Source of the DNA: Acidobacteriota bacterium
Lineage (GTDB): Bacteria; Acidobacteriota; Terriglobia; Bryobacterales; Bryobacteraceae
Assembly (NCBI GenBank): GCA_021778335.1
Contig: JAJYCN010000006.1
Location: 1-42,837, forward strand
Length of the DNA stretch: 42,837 bases
Reading direction: 5' to 3'
Part shown: positions 7,971 to 17,070 of the stretch, one piece after another
Layout of the letters: each line of letters begins with the position of its first letter
Position numbering within the stretch: position 1 is the stretch's first letter
The notes under the pieces: model-generated
Told to the model about the DNA's origin: nothing
What the model saw: the letters and a program-made list of their open reading frames with translations, nothing else
Databases searched by the model: none
Made by a program: the position numbers and the translations under genes

Positions 7971-9602
7971 GGCCGAGGCAATGCGTGTCGAGGCGAGGTA
8001 GGCGATCGCCTGGATCGTCAGCGACGGATTGAACCCTCCGTTGTTGACGTGAACGCTGCCGTCCACCACCCAGACATTATCGAGGTCGTGGATACGGCAG
8101 TTCGCGTCCACCACCGAGGTTTTCGGATCGTTGCCCATGCGGCAGGTGCCGGCCTGGTGCTGGCCGCCGCTGACGCCCTCGCCCGGCAGCGAGGTCCAGG
8201 TGCGGCTGGCGCCGGCTTCGGTCAGCCATTCTTGCATTCGCGCGACAAGGAAGCGCGCCACATCGCGGTCGAGCGGATGGCGGTGGCCGCTGATTTTTAC
8301 CGTCGGCATGCCCCAGAAGTCAGTTAGTTCGGGCGCAAGCCGGACTCGGCTTTCAAAGACGGGCATTTCCTGCACGGGGCCGCGCAGGCTGACGCTGCGC
8401 TTGTAGTAGCGCTGGACGTAGCGCTTGTGTTCGGCGCCCCAACGCGGCGCGCCGGGCGGGATCGCCGAGCGCGCGAACAGGTAGGGCTCGCGGATGAATT
8501 CGTTGCCCATCAGCGCGCCACCCTTCAGGCCGCCGGGCAGGCGGTGGCTGAACCGGCAGGAGGCGATTCGCGCGGCCGGCCCGAGGCCATCGAACAGCTC
8601 GTTTTCAAACAGGCCGTCGGCGCCGCAGTAGGCGTGTCCCTGGAGGTTGCGCCCCACCCAGTCGTTGCGGTTGCCGAGTCCATGCGGGTGGAACTGCGTC
8701 GCGGATTGGAAAAGAAGGCGCGGTGTTTCCGTGGCCGAGCAGGAGACGACGACGGCGCGGCAGGGCTGTTCGACGAGTGTCTGGCCTTGAAAGTATTCGA
8801 CCGATGCGGCGCGGCTTCCGTTCGCCATGACGATGCGTTTGGCCTGGCAGCCGATGCGCAGGTCGCAGTTGCCTGTGGCGACGGCGCGAGGGATGACGGT
8901 GACGGCCGTAGAATTTTTCGCGTTTACTTCGCAAGCGTAGCCGACGCAATGCGGGCAGGCGATGCAGGCGGGACGTTTCTGGTACGTGATGGAGTTGATA
9001 GCCATCGGGATCGGAAATGCGTGCCATCCGAGCCGTTGGGCGGCTTTGTCGAGTACGCCGGCTTCGGTGTTGTAGGGCAGAGCCGGCATCGGATAGTCCT
9101 TTGACCGCGGAGCTTCGAACGGATTCGCGCCTCCCTTGCCGCTGACGCCGATCTCCCATTCCGCCTTTGTGTAGAAGGGTTCGAGGCCGGAGTAGGCGAT
9201 AGGCCAGTCTTCGAGAGTGCTTCCCGGCGGTGTTCCGTAGGTGCTCTTCATGCGGAAGTCGCGTTCCATGAATCGCCAGGCCATCGCGCCGTAGCTGGTG
9301 GTGCCTCCGCCGACGCAGGCCGCGATGTTGTTGTAGGCGCCCTCACTCGGCAGCACGCGGCGCGTTTTGCCGTCGAGGCCTTCGGCGAGGCGGACGTAGT
9401 GCGTGTCGTCGGGGCCGAAGGCATTGCCGAGCACGGTGGTGCGTTGGCTGTACAGTTCGTCGTGGCGGGTTTGAGCGAAGCCGAGGCGAGGCCCGCGCTC
9501 GAGCAGCGCCACGTGCAGGCCGGCGAGGGAAAGTTGCTCGGCGACAATGCCGCCCGCCGCGCCCGCGCCGACGACGACGACGTCGACCGGGGAGAGCTTC
9601 AA
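7956..9602 (-). CDS. GMC-family FAD oxidoreductase (gluconate/fructose dehydrogenase-like large subunit)
   Basis: Starting at a TTG that overlaps the upstream stop codon (shared TTGA), the 548-residue product opens with an FAD-binding Rossmann motif VVVGAGAAGG (residues 9-18) and LLERG. The C-terminal GMC domain includes the catalytic-His region GGQHQAGTCRMG and the VDGSVHVNNGGFNPSLTIQA FAD-contact segment. A Cys-rich CIACPHCVGYAC stretch is typical of the membrane-associated sugar and polyol dehydrogenases. The gene directly upstream encodes the small subunit 3 with a Tat signal; in gluconate 2-dehydrogenases the large subunit is exported with that partner and passes electrons to a cytochrome c. 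No cytochrome c gene is present here, so the acceptor is unknown. The frame remains open upstream of 9602, but that region is out-of-frame sequence of the small-subunit gene. Confidence 0.87.
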   Translation of the reverse strand: MKLSPVDVVVVGAGAAGGIVAEQLSLAGLHVALLERGPRLGFAQTRHDELYSQRTTVLGNAFGPDDTHYVRLAEGLDGKTRRVLPSEGAYNNIAACVGGGTTSYGAMAWRFMERDFRMKSTYGTPPGSTLEDWPIAYSGLEPFYTKAEWEIGVSGKGGANPFEAPRSKDYPMPALPYNTEAGVLDKAAQRLGWHAFPIPMAINSITYQKRPACIACPHCVGYACEVNAKNSTAVTVIPRAVATGNCDLRIGCQAKRIVMANGSRAASVEYFQGQTLVEQPCRAVVVSCSATETPRLLFQSATQFHPHGLGNRNDWVGRNLQGHAYCGADGLFENELFDGLGPAARIASCRFSHRLPGGLKGGALMGNEFIREPYLFARSAIPPGAPRWGAEHKRYVQRYYKRSVSLRGPVQEMPVFESRVRLAPELTDFWGMPTVKISGHRHPLDRDVARFLVARMQEWLTEAGASRTWTSLPGEGVSGGQHQAGTCRMGNDPKTSVVDANCRIHDLDNVWVVDGSVHVNNGGFNPSLTIQAIAYLASTRIASALRVP

Positions 9603-10081
9603 TGCTTGTGTCCCTCCATGACGTCCGCGATGCCGAGCATCTTCCAGCTCACCTCGTCCCGGTTGCCTCCGTGGGAAGGCGCGCCATAGAAGCCCTGCAT
9701 GGTGTGATCGACCAGCATCGCGAAAAAGCCGCGGAGGTCCGCATCGTCGCCGGATTCGATGGTTTGAAGAAATGAAGTGCGCGCGGCGGCATCGAGTTCG
9801 GTAAAGGAACGGCCGTGCCGCGCGCGGCAGACGGATTCCAAGCGCGGGATGGCGGTCCGATAGGCCTGCTGGAAGCGCTGGAGCGGGCCGGATAGCTGGC
9901 GGTCGATATAGTAGATCACGCCGGCGTCGGTGGCTCCCGGTCCGTCGCCGCCTGGGATCACGCAATCGCAGATCGACGCGACGAGCTTTGCCTCCGCCGG
10001 AGTGAATGTGACCAAGGGTCCGGCGGCGTGAATCGGCGCCGCGGCCAGGGCAAGGAACGTTCGTCTTCCGATTTCGTCCAT
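9599..10081 (-). CDS. Gluconate 2-dehydrogenase subunit 3-like protein, Tat-exported
   Basis: The 160-residue product starts with a twin-arginine type signal (MDEIGRRTFLALAAAPIHAA). The mature part matches the gluconate 2-dehydrogenase subunit 3 family (LVTFTPAEAKLVASICDCVIPGGDGPGATDAGVIYYID, and a C-terminal DHTMQGFYGAPSHGGN motif). Subunit 3 is a small helical partner of GMC-type flavoprotein dehydrogenases and carries the export signal for the complex. The stop TGA shares bases with the TTG start of the GMC gene, so the pair is translationally coupled. ATG 10081 is preferred because it puts the RR motif at residues 6-7. The gene lies 16 nt behind the molybdopterin oxidoreductase gene. Confidence 0.85.
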   Translation of the reverse strand: MDEIGRRTFLALAAAPIHAAGPLVTFTPAEAKLVASICDCVIPGGDGPGATDAGVIYYIDRQLSGPLQRFQQAYRTAIPRLESVCRARHGRSFTELDAAARTSFLQTIESGDDADLRGFFAMLVDHTMQGFYGAPSHGGNRDEVSWKMLGIADVMEGHKH

Positions 10082-10097
10082 TCTCGCCCGCAGTCTA

Positions 10098-12401
10098 TCA
10101 CGCGGTTGCGGAAGGCTTCGACAACGCCAGGGAGATGACAACCGATTTCGACGCCGGGGTGTTGCTTTTCTCCGCGACGGCCGAGATCGGCACCAGGACG
10201 TTCGCTTCGGGAAAATAGGTGGCGGCGCAGCGGCGCGGAATCTTGTAGGGCACGGCGGTGAACTGGCGGGCGGTGCGCTGTTCGCCGCGGAAATGGCTGG
10301 TGATGTCGACGAGCTGGCCGGCCTCGATGCCTAATTGCTGCAAATCTTCGGTGTTGAGAAAGATGACGCGGCGGCCGTTGTGGATGCCGCGATAGCGGTC
10401 GTCGAGACCGTAGATGGTGGTATTGAACTGGTCGTGAGAGCGGATGGTCATCATGAGAAGCTGGCCGGGGGCGAGAGCGAAGGGCGGCATCGGATGAACG
10501 GTGAAGCGAGCCTTGCCGGTGGAGGTGAGGAAGCGGCGTTCGCGGGCGGCGTTCGGGAGGCGGAAGCCGCCGGGAGCACCGAGACGGGTGTTGTAATTCT
10601 CGCAGCCGTCCACGACGCGCGAGATTGCATCTCGGATGCGGCCATAGCCGGCGATGAGAGCTTCCCAATCGACAGTGCTTCGCGTGCCGAGCGTGGCGCG
10701 GGCGACGCCGGCCACGATGGCGCACTCGCTGCGCAGATGCTCAGAGGCGGGCGCGAGATTTCCCTGGGAAGCGTGCACCATGCTCATCGAATCCTCGACC
10801 GTGACGAACTGCGGACCGCCGGCCTGGCGGTCGATTTCCGTGCGGCCGAGGCAGGGGAGGATGAGCGCCTGGCGGCCGGTGATCAGGTGGGAGCGGTTGA
10901 GCTTGGTGGAGACGTGCGCGGTGAGCCGGCAGCGGCGGAGGGCCTCGGCGGTGTACTGCGTGTCGGGCGTGGCGGAAAGAAAATTTCCGCCCATTCCGAG
11001 GAAGACCTCAGCGCGGCCTTCGTGCATGGCGCGGATCGCGTTCACCGTGTCGTAGCCGTGTTGGCGGGGCGGGGAAAAGTGGAACTCCTCGCCCAATTTA
11101 TCGAGAAAGGAATCGGGCATTTTTTCGAAGATGCCCATGGTGCAGTCGCCCTGCACGTTGCTATGGCCGCGAACCGGGCAGACGCCGGCCCCGGGGCGGC
11201 CGATGTGGCCGCCGAGCAGGAGGAAGTTCGTCACCTGCTGGATGTTGGCTACGGCGTTCTCGTGCTGCGTGAGCCCCATCGCCCAGCAGGCGATGATCCG
11301 CCGGCTTGCAACGGCGATGGAAGCCGCGCGTTCCATCTCTTCTTGCGTGAGGCCGCTCGCGGCGGTGATGGCCGGCCAACTGGTGGCGCGAAGATGGGCG
11401 AGGAATTCATCGAGGCCGGAGGTGTGCTCGCGAAGGAACTCGTGGTCGAAGACATGGCCGGGGCGGCGTTCCTCTTCATCGAGCATGGCCTTCATGATGC
11501 CCTGCATCGCGGCGACGTCTCCGTTGATTCGCACCGGCAGGTGGAGCGTCGCGATGGGCGTGCCTGAGCCGAGGAGATCGAGCGGGTGCTGGGGATGGCG
11601 GAAGCGCACGAGCGCCACTTCTTCGAGCGGATTGATGCTGACGATTCTTGCGCCGCGGCGGGCGGCGGCCTCGAGCGTCGAGAGCATCCGCGGGTGATTG
11701 GTGCCGGGATTCTGACCGAGAATGAAGATCGCGTCCGCGTGGTCGAAATCTTCGAGCGATACCGTTCCCTTGCCCACGCCCAGCACTTCGCCCAGCGCGG
11801 CGCCGCTTGATTCGTGGCACATATTTGAGCAGTCCGGCAGATTGTTGGTGCCGAACTGGCGCACGAAGAGCTGATAGAGAAACGCGGCTTCGTTGCTGGT
11901 GCGTCCGGAGGTGTAGAAGATGGCCTCATCCGGCGAGGCCAGGCGGTTCAATTCATCGGCGAGGAGGCTGAAGGCTCCGTCCCAGGAGATCGGCTCGTAG
12001 TGATCCGAGCCTTCGAGCAGCACCATGGGATGCGTGAGACGGCCCAGCTGGCCCAGCCAATGGTCGGATTCGCGGCTCAGTTCGGCGAGCGAGTGTTGCG
12101 CGAAGAACTCGGGCAGGATGCGCTTGTTAGTGGCTTCTTCGGCGACGGCTTTCGCGCCGTTTTCGCAGAACTCTGCCGTGGCGCGGTGTTCCGGGTCAGG
12201 CCAGGCGCAGCCGGGGCAATCGAAGCCGCCGGTCTGGTTCAGTGCGATCAGCGTGTGCGCGGCGCGCAGAGGGCCCATTTTGCCGACCGCGTGCTGCATT
12301 GCGTGGAGGACCGCGGGAATGCCCGCGGCAACTTTTGGGGGCTGCTTGATCCGAAGGCCTTCGCCTTCGAGCGGAGGTTCCGCCGACGGGGAGCCGTTCA
12401 T
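10098..12401 (-). CDS. YdeP/FdhF-like molybdopterin oxidoreductase
   Basis: The 767-residue product is a DMSO-reductase-superfamily protein of the YdeP (formate dehydrogenase alpha-like) branch. The branch-specific FDCPGCAWPDP motif (C62, C65) replaces a normal N-terminal 4Fe-4S Cys set. The molybdopterin domains show FYTSGRTSNEAAFLYQLFVRQFG, the CSNMCHESSG stretch (C195, the likely Mo ligand position), FILGQNPGTNHPRML and a C-terminal molydopterin dinucleotide-binding domain (MTIRSHDQFNTTIYGLDDRYRG). In enterobacteria YdeP is linked to acid resistance, but its substrate is unknown. Its ATG overlaps the fdhD stop (ATGA), a strong sign of coupling. No signal peptide is seen, so a cytoplasmic enzyme is expected. 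Confidence 0.9.
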   Translation of the reverse strand: MNGSPSAEPPLEGEGLRIKQPPKVAAGIPAVLHAMQHAVGKMGPLRAAHTLIALNQTGGFDCPGCAWPDPEHRATAEFCENGAKAVAEEATNKRILPEFFAQHSLAELSRESDHWLGQLGRLTHPMVLLEGSDHYEPISWDGAFSLLADELNRLASPDEAIFYTSGRTSNEAAFLYQLFVRQFGTNNLPDCSNMCHESSGAALGEVLGVGKGTVSLEDFDHADAIFILGQNPGTNHPRMLSTLEAAARRGARIVSINPLEEVALVRFRHPQHPLDLLGSGTPIATLHLPVRINGDVAAMQGIMKAMLDEEERRPGHVFDHEFLREHTSGLDEFLAHLRATSWPAITAASGLTQEEMERAASIAVASRRIIACWAMGLTQHENAVANIQQVTNFLLLGGHIGRPGAGVCPVRGHSNVQGDCTMGIFEKMPDSFLDKLGEEFHFSPPRQHGYDTVNAIRAMHEGRAEVFLGMGGNFLSATPDTQYTAEALRRCRLTAHVSTKLNRSHLITGRQALILPCLGRTEIDRQAGGPQFVTVEDSMSMVHASQGNLAPASEHLRSECAIVAGVARATLGTRSTVDWEALIAGYGRIRDAISRVVDGCENYNTRLGAPGGFRLPNAARERRFLTSTGKARFTVHPMPPFALAPGQLLMMTIRSHDQFNTTIYGLDDRYRGIHNGRRVIFLNTEDLQQLGIEAGQLVDITSHFRGEQRTARQFTAVPYKIPRRCAATYFPEANVLVPISAVAEKSNTPASKSVVISLALSKPSATA

Positions 12402-13264
12402 GGGTTCATTATGCGCCGCGGCGCGGAGTAAAGGTTGAAGCCGCCAGGGCGAATGAAGCCGGCGAGCGTGATATCGAACTCCCGGGCGAGTTCGACGGCG
12501 AGGCTGGTTGGCGCGCCGACCGCAGCTACGATCGGAATGCGGGCGATAAGGGCCTTCTGCACAAGTTCGAAGCCGATGCGTCCGCTCAATACGAGGACCG
12601 AGTCCGGAAGGGGCAGTTCGCCATCGAGCAGTTTCGCACCGATGAGTTTATCGAGCGCGTTGTGGCGACCCACGTCCTCTCGCACGGCCAATAGCACGCC
12701 GGTAGAGGAAAACAGGCCGGCCGCGTGGAGTCCGCCGGTCTGATGAAAGACGGGTTGCGCGGCGCGAAGGCGTTCCGGCAGTGCGGCGAGGACTTCGGGT
12801 CGGATGCGGGGTGAGCCCGCGGGGAGCGCGGCGCAGCCCCGGACAGCGAGTGCTTCGATGGACGCCTTGCCGCAGACGCCGCAGCTTGACGACACCGTGA
12901 AATTACGCCGGAGACGCTCCAGATCGATGGCAACGCCGGGTTGAAGGTCGACGCGAACGATGTTGCGGGTGTGGTTCCGTCCGCGTGACGGGCCGGCGTG
13001 GGCGATGCGGGCTATGTCATCGCGGGAGCGGACGATTCCTTCGGTGAACAGGAATCCGGCGGCGAGGTCGAAATCGGCGCCGGGGGTGCGCATGGTGACG
13101 GCGAGGCTCCTGGTGGTGAAACCGGTGGGGCCGGTGTGGCCGAGGCGGATCTCGAGCGGTTCCTCGACGGCGAGCGAATCGTCGACCGGCTCGGATGCCG
13201 CGTCCTGGCTTGGGCTGACGCGGTGAACGGGGACGCGGGCGATCGAATCCGAGTCGAGGCTCAT
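12398..13264 (-). CDS. fdhD: Formate dehydrogenase accessory sulfurtransferase FdhD
   Basis: The 288-residue protein transfers sulfur from a cysteine desulfurase to the Mo-bis-PGD cofactor, which is needed for activity of formate dehydrogenases and YdeP-type enzymes. Recognisable segments are VEEPLEIRL, FDLAAGFLFTEGIV, the reactive CxxC in SSCGVCGKAS (C128, C131), GGLHAAGLF, REDVGRHNALDKLIGA and LSGRIGFELVQKALIARIP. It precedes and overlaps the YdeP-like gene by 4 nt, which identifies that enzyme as its likely client. It starts 8 nt behind the fucosidase stop. Confidence 0.93.
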   Translation of the reverse strand: MSLDSDSIARVPVHRVSPSQDAASEPVDDSLAVEEPLEIRLGHTGPTGFTTRSLAVTMRTPGADFDLAAGFLFTEGIVRSRDDIARIAHAGPSRGRNHTRNIVRVDLQPGVAIDLERLRRNFTVSSSCGVCGKASIEALAVRGCAALPAGSPRIRPEVLAALPERLRAAQPVFHQTGGLHAAGLFSSTGVLLAVREDVGRHNALDKLIGAKLLDGELPLPDSVLVLSGRIGFELVQKALIARIPIVAAVGAPTSLAVELAREFDITLAGFIRPGGFNLYSAPRRIMNP

Positions 13265-13272
13265 GGCGCTGG

Positions 13273-14751
13273 TCAGGCGACGGCCGGCGGCGGATAGAGA
13301 GAGAACTCGCGGAGTGCGGGGCCGGCTGCGGCGTGCAGGATCCTGAGCCGGAAGCGGGCCGCTTCAACGGGACTGTCGAGCAGGAACAGGCGGCAGGCGC
13401 CGAGGCTTTCCGCGCGTGCGATCTCGCTCCAGGCGCCGTTGGTTTCGGCCTCCACTGAAAAGGAGTCGATGCGCTGGCCATACGCGACTTCTTCGCGAAG
13501 CCGGATCACCCCGACTCGCTCGGGGCGGGGAAGCGTGAGCGTCACATCGGCTTGGGAAACGCCGTCGCCGGTGGCCCAGTAGCCGGCGGCGAGCGATAAA
13601 AGATGCTCGGGCGCGAAACGCGCGCTGTGGGCGCGGACGTTCGTGGCTTCGATGCGGCCGGATTCTGCGATGTTGTGGGCAAACATGGCGCGAGTGTCCT
13701 TGCCGAACTGCCGCAGCGAGGCGATGTCGGGATCGGCCAGAAGGCCGCGGCGATCCGGTGGGACGTTCAGAAGGAAGCTGGCGCCGCGGCCGACGGACTC
13801 GAAGTACAGCTTCCGCAGCGCCTCCGGCGTCTTCACGCGGGCGTCTTCGGCTTCATGCCAAAACCAGCCGGGGCGAATCGAGACGTCGCACTCGGCGGGG
13901 AGCCAGTGGGAACCGTGGCGCGTGCCGGTGGGGGAATCGGCGGCGCGCACATCGCCGGGAGCGGCGGGTCCGCCATGCTCTCCGACGGGGTCGTAGGTGG
14001 CCCAGCAAGGGTCGCCGGCGATGCCTTTTTCATTGCCGACCCAGCGGATGTCGGGACCGACATCGCTAAAAATCACCGCGCCGGGCTGGAGGCGGCGGAT
14101 GAGATCCCAGGTTGTGGGCCAGCCGTAATAAGTCGTCTTGTCGATGGTGCGGCGCTCGCGGGCGCCGCCGTAGTAGCCGTCGCCGCCGTTGGCGCCGTCG
14201 TGCCAGACCTCGAAGATGGGCCCGTAATTTGTGAGCAACTCGGTCAACTGGCGGCGATAGAGGGGCACGTAGGCGGGGGCGCCGTACGCGGCGTTGTTGC
14301 GGTCCCACGGGGAGAGATACACGCCGAAGTCGAGGCCGTGGCGCCGGGCGGCCTGCGAGATGTCGCGCACGACGTCGCCCTTGCCGTTGCGCCATCGGCT
14401 CGAGCGGACCGAGTGATCGGTGGTTGCGGTGGGCCAGAGGCAGAAGCCGTCGTGATGCTTGCAGGTGAGGATCACGCCCTTCATGCCGGCATCGCGGAGG
14501 GGTTCGACGATGGCGTCGGCGTCGAAATCGGTGGGGTTGAAAACGGAGGGGTCCTCGTCGCCGTAGCCCCATTCCTTGTTCGTGAACGTGTTCACGGTGA
14601 AGTGGAGAAAGGCGTAGAACTCACGCTTGTGCCAGGCAAGCTGGCGAGAAGACGGACAGGCGCCGAAGGGCGCGGGCGGGGCGGCGGAGGCGGCGTATAC
14701 CCACGGCGCGGCGGCTGCGGAAATGAGGAGTGAGCGGCGGGAGAGGTTCAT
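13273..14751 (-). CDS. Alpha-L-fucosidase (GH29), exported
   Basis: The 492-residue product opens with a Tat-like signal (MNLSRRSLLISAAAAPWVYA) and continues as a GH29 catalytic barrel: AFLHFTVNTFTNKEWGYG, AGMKGVILTCKHHDGFCLWPT with the family's HHDGF motif, LSPWDRNNA and IFEVWHDGANGG, where D185 occupies the expected nucleophile position. The C-terminal 130 residues resemble a beta-sandwich accessory domain. It removes alpha-linked L-fucose from polysaccharides in the periplasm or outside. ATG 14751 puts the RR pair at residues 5-6. It is the first gene of a five-gene minus-strand operon (gaps of 8, -4, 16 and -4 nt). The regulatory space to the divergent SDR gene is only 64 nt. Confidence 0.85.
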   Translation of the reverse strand: MNLSRRSLLISAAAAPWVYAASAAPPAPFGACPSSRQLAWHKREFYAFLHFTVNTFTNKEWGYGDEDPSVFNPTDFDADAIVEPLRDAGMKGVILTCKHHDGFCLWPTATTDHSVRSSRWRNGKGDVVRDISQAARRHGLDFGVYLSPWDRNNAAYGAPAYVPLYRRQLTELLTNYGPIFEVWHDGANGGDGYYGGARERRTIDKTTYYGWPTTWDLIRRLQPGAVIFSDVGPDIRWVGNEKGIAGDPCWATYDPVGEHGGPAAPGDVRAADSPTGTRHGSHWLPAECDVSIRPGWFWHEAEDARVKTPEALRKLYFESVGRGASFLLNVPPDRRGLLADPDIASLRQFGKDTRAMFAHNIAESGRIEATNVRAHSARFAPEHLLSLAAGYWATGDGVSQADVTLTLPRPERVGVIRLREEVAYGQRIDSFSVEAETNGAWSEIARAESLGACRLFLLDSPVEAARFRLRILHAAAGPALREFSLYPPPAVA

Positions 14752-14802
14752 GGGCGATGTAAATCTTAGTGCAACTTGCAGTATAAGCGCCGCCGCGCGT
14801 GA

Positions 14803-14808
14803 TATTCT
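14803..14808 (+). promoter_or_regulatory. -10-like box for a near-leaderless SDR transcript
   Basis: TATTCT ends 7 nt before the ATG at 14816, so transcription would begin at or next to the start codon. No good -35 is visible at 16-18 nt (a TTGCAG lies 21 nt upstream). The same geometry recurs at several genes in this window. Confidence 0.35.
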
Positions 14809-14815
14809 GCCCTCG

Positions 14816-15634
14816 ATGGCAAGTATCTTCCGCGAAGGTCTGTTAACCGGGAAAGTAGCATTTGTCACGGGGGGAGGCAGCGGCATCGGGCAGGCGATCG
14901 CGGAGCGCTTCGCCGAGCATGGCGCGCGGGTGACGATCGCCGGGCGAAAGCAGGAACGGCTCGATGCGGCCGCGCAAGCGATGCGCGAGAAAGGCGGAAC
15001 GGTGGCTACCGCCGCGATTGACGTTCGCGATTACACGGCGGTGGCCGAGGCGGTGCAGCACACCAGCGAAGAGTATGGGCCGATCGACATTGTCGTGTGC
15101 GCGGCCGCGGGTAATTTTCCCGCTCCCGCTACCGGCATGTCGGCCAACGGATTCAAGAGCGTCATCGACATCGACTTACTCGGCACTTTTAACACCTGCC
15201 GCGCAGCCTACGAGCACTTGCGCAAGCCGGGCGCTTCCGTGCTGAGCATCTCGGCGGCGCATGCCACGCAGCCGATCGCGTTACAGTCTCATGTGTGCGC
15301 CGCGAAAGCCGGCATTGAAATGCTCATGAAAACACTCGCGCTAGAGTGGGGACCGTCGGGCGTGCGGCTGAACTGTCTGACGCCCGGCCCGACCGGCGAC
15401 ACCGAAGGCATGCGGCGCCTGGCGCCGACCGCGGAGATTCGCGATGCCGTGGAGCGTTCCGTGCCGCTCCGGCGTTTGGGGACTAAGGAGGAACTCGCCG
15501 ATATGGCGCTGTATCTTAGCTCAGACGCCGCGAGTTATATCACGGGCGGCGTCTTTGCCTGCGACGGAGGCAGCTCATTAGTGCGTTCCGGGAGCCTTGG
15601 CGGCGCTATGTTTCCCTCCGCGGTGGCGCGGTAA
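14816..15634 (+). CDS. 2,4-dienoyl-CoA reductase-like short-chain dehydrogenase
   Basis: This 272-residue SDR has the NADP-binding TGGGSGIG motif (about residues 19-26) and the CAAAGNF segment in place of the usual NNAG. The active-site region reads SISAAHATQPIALQSHVCAAKAG. The YxxxK tyrosine is absent, as in peroxisomal 2,4-dienoyl-CoA reductases (DECR2), and the following LALEWGPSGVRLNCLTPGPTGDTEGMRRL closely follows that subfamily. Members reduce 2,4-dienoyl-CoA with NADPH during oxidation of unsaturated fatty acids. The frame extends upstream, but the ATG at 14816 gives the normal N-terminus. The APC permease gene starts 3 nt after its stop. Confidence 0.85.
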   Translation: MASIFREGLLTGKVAFVTGGGSGIGQAIAERFAEHGARVTIAGRKQERLDAAAQAMREKGGTVATAAIDVRDYTAVAEAVQHTSEEYGPIDIVVCAAAGNFPAPATGMSANGFKSVIDIDLLGTFNTCRAAYEHLRKPGASVLSISAAHATQPIALQSHVCAAKAGIEMLMKTLALEWGPSGVRLNCLTPGPTGDTEGMRRLAPTAEIRDAVERSVPLRRLGTKEELADMALYLSSDAASYITGGVFACDGGSSLVRSGSLGGAMFPSAVAR

Positions 15635-15637
15635 CTT

Positions 15638-17017
15638 GTGCTGGATTCTTCCTCGATCCGCCTACTCCGGCAGCTTGGCACGGTAAGCGCTACGGCGCTG
15701 GTCATTTCGAATATGATCGGCACCGGCATTTTTACCGCGACCGGATTCCTGGCCGGTCCGCTTGGTTCCCCGTCGTTAGTTCTCTCTATCTGGATTGTGG
15801 GCGCGGTCTGCGCACTTGCCGGCGCGCTGTGTTACTCGGAGTTAGGCATCAACTTCCCAAGTTCCGGCGGCGAGTATGTGTACCTGACCGAGGCGTTCGG
15901 CCCGACCTGGGGATTCATGACCGGCTGGGTGTCTTTCTTTGCGGGCTTTTCGGCGCCGATTGCGGCGGCCGCGCTCGCCTGCGCCGACTATGCAGGCTAT
16001 TTCTTTCCTGCGCTGAAACAGAACGGCCCGGCGTATGTCATCGGAACCGGAGCCTGGCAGATTCGGTTTGGCTGGGCGCAGGGGCTCGCCTGTGTGCTGG
16101 TGGCGATTTTCACCGCTTTGAACTGCTTCGGTCTGCGCCGGACGGCGCGGATACAGAACCTGCTGACCGGCGGCAAGGTGTTTGTGATCGTCGCGTTCAT
16201 TGTGGCGGCGCTCGTCGCGGGCAACGGGAACTGGCACCATTTCGCAGAACCGGCCGCACGAACCGGTTCGACGCCGCTGGCAGCGCAATACGCGATCAGC
16301 TTGTTCTTCATCTATGTCAGCTACAGCGGCTGGAACGCGGCCACTTACGTCGCCGAGGAGTTGAAGCAACCCTCGAAGACGCTGCCGATCGCGCTCGCCA
16401 CCGGAACCGCTCTTGTTGCGGCGCTGTATGTGGCGCTGAATATCGTGTTCATCTACAGCACGCCGCTCGAGCAGACCAAGGGTGTTGTGGCGATCGGCGC
16501 TCTGGCGGCGTCGCGGCTGTTCGGACCCGGTGTGGCGGGGGCGTTCAGCGCGGCTATGGCGGTGTCCCTTCTGGCCACCGTGAACGCGATGGTGACGATC
16601 GGCCCGCGGGTGTATTACGCGATGGCGCGGAACAGCGCCTTTTTCCCCGCGGCGGCTCGCGTGCATCCGCGCTGGCACACGCCCGTGGTCGCCCTGGTCA
16701 GCCAAGGCGTCTGCACGGTCCTGATGACTCTGACGCCGTTCCGCGATCTGCTCACGTATATCGGATTCACGTTGAACTTTTTCGCCGTGCTTTCGGTTGC
16801 ATCCCTGTTCGTGTTTCGCCGGCGGCCCGGCTGGCAGAAGTTGCGCGTGCTCGACGCCGCGTTTCCGGCGATCCCGGTGTTTTTCATCGTGATCGGCGTT
16901 TGGATGACGATCGTCGGGCTGACGCTGGAGCCGCGCGTGTCGCTTTCCGCCGTGGCCACCATCGCCACCGGGGCCTTGGCGTATCATTTCCGCCGCCGCG
17001 CTTCGTCCGTGGCCTAG
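15638..17017 (+). CDS. APC-family amino acid permease
   Basis: The 459-residue integral membrane protein has about 12 predicted helices. Helix 1 shows the APC glycine-rich NMIGTGIFTATG substrate-binding turn; later segments include YLTEAFGPTWGFMTGWVSFFAGFSAPIAA and YSGWNAATYVAEELKQPSKTLPIAL, which is characteristic of amino acid/polyamine antiporters and LAT-like permeases. The substrate cannot be named from the sequence. GTG 15638 lies 3 nt after the SDR stop, so translation is probably coupled. The C-terminal helices end in a short basic tail. Confidence 0.88.
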   Translation: MLDSSSIRLLRQLGTVSATALVISNMIGTGIFTATGFLAGPLGSPSLVLSIWIVGAVCALAGALCYSELGINFPSSGGEYVYLTEAFGPTWGFMTGWVSFFAGFSAPIAAAALACADYAGYFFPALKQNGPAYVIGTGAWQIRFGWAQGLACVLVAIFTALNCFGLRRTARIQNLLTGGKVFVIVAFIVAALVAGNGNWHHFAEPAARTGSTPLAAQYAISLFFIYVSYSGWNAATYVAEELKQPSKTLPIALATGTALVAALYVALNIVFIYSTPLEQTKGVVAIGALAASRLFGPGVAGAFSAAMAVSLLATVNAMVTIGPRVYYAMARNSAFFPAAARVHPRWHTPVVALVSQGVCTVLMTLTPFRDLLTYIGFTLNFFAVLSVASLFVFRRRPGWQKLRVLDAAFPAIPVFFIVIGVWMTIVGLTLEPRVSLSAVATIATGALAYHFRRRASSVA

Positions 17018-17070
17018 AACGGCCGGTTTCCCCGCGTCAGGCGAACCTTCCTTGTTATCCTCACGGGTGT

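Noticed and set aside
9603-9965. Extended N-terminus of the GMC oxidoreductase (open frame to 9965)
   Set aside because: It is an Arg-rich out-of-frame translation of the subunit 3 gene; the FAD motif follows directly after the TTG at 9602.
14816-15634. Missing Tyr of the YxxxK motif in the SDR as a sign of a dead enzyme
   Set aside because: The surrounding residues match DECR2-type dienoyl-CoA reductases, which naturally lack this Tyr.
15829-17070. Large in-frame extension upstream of folD
   Set aside because: It is a shadow of the APC permease; ATG 17071 gives the normal FolD N-terminus.
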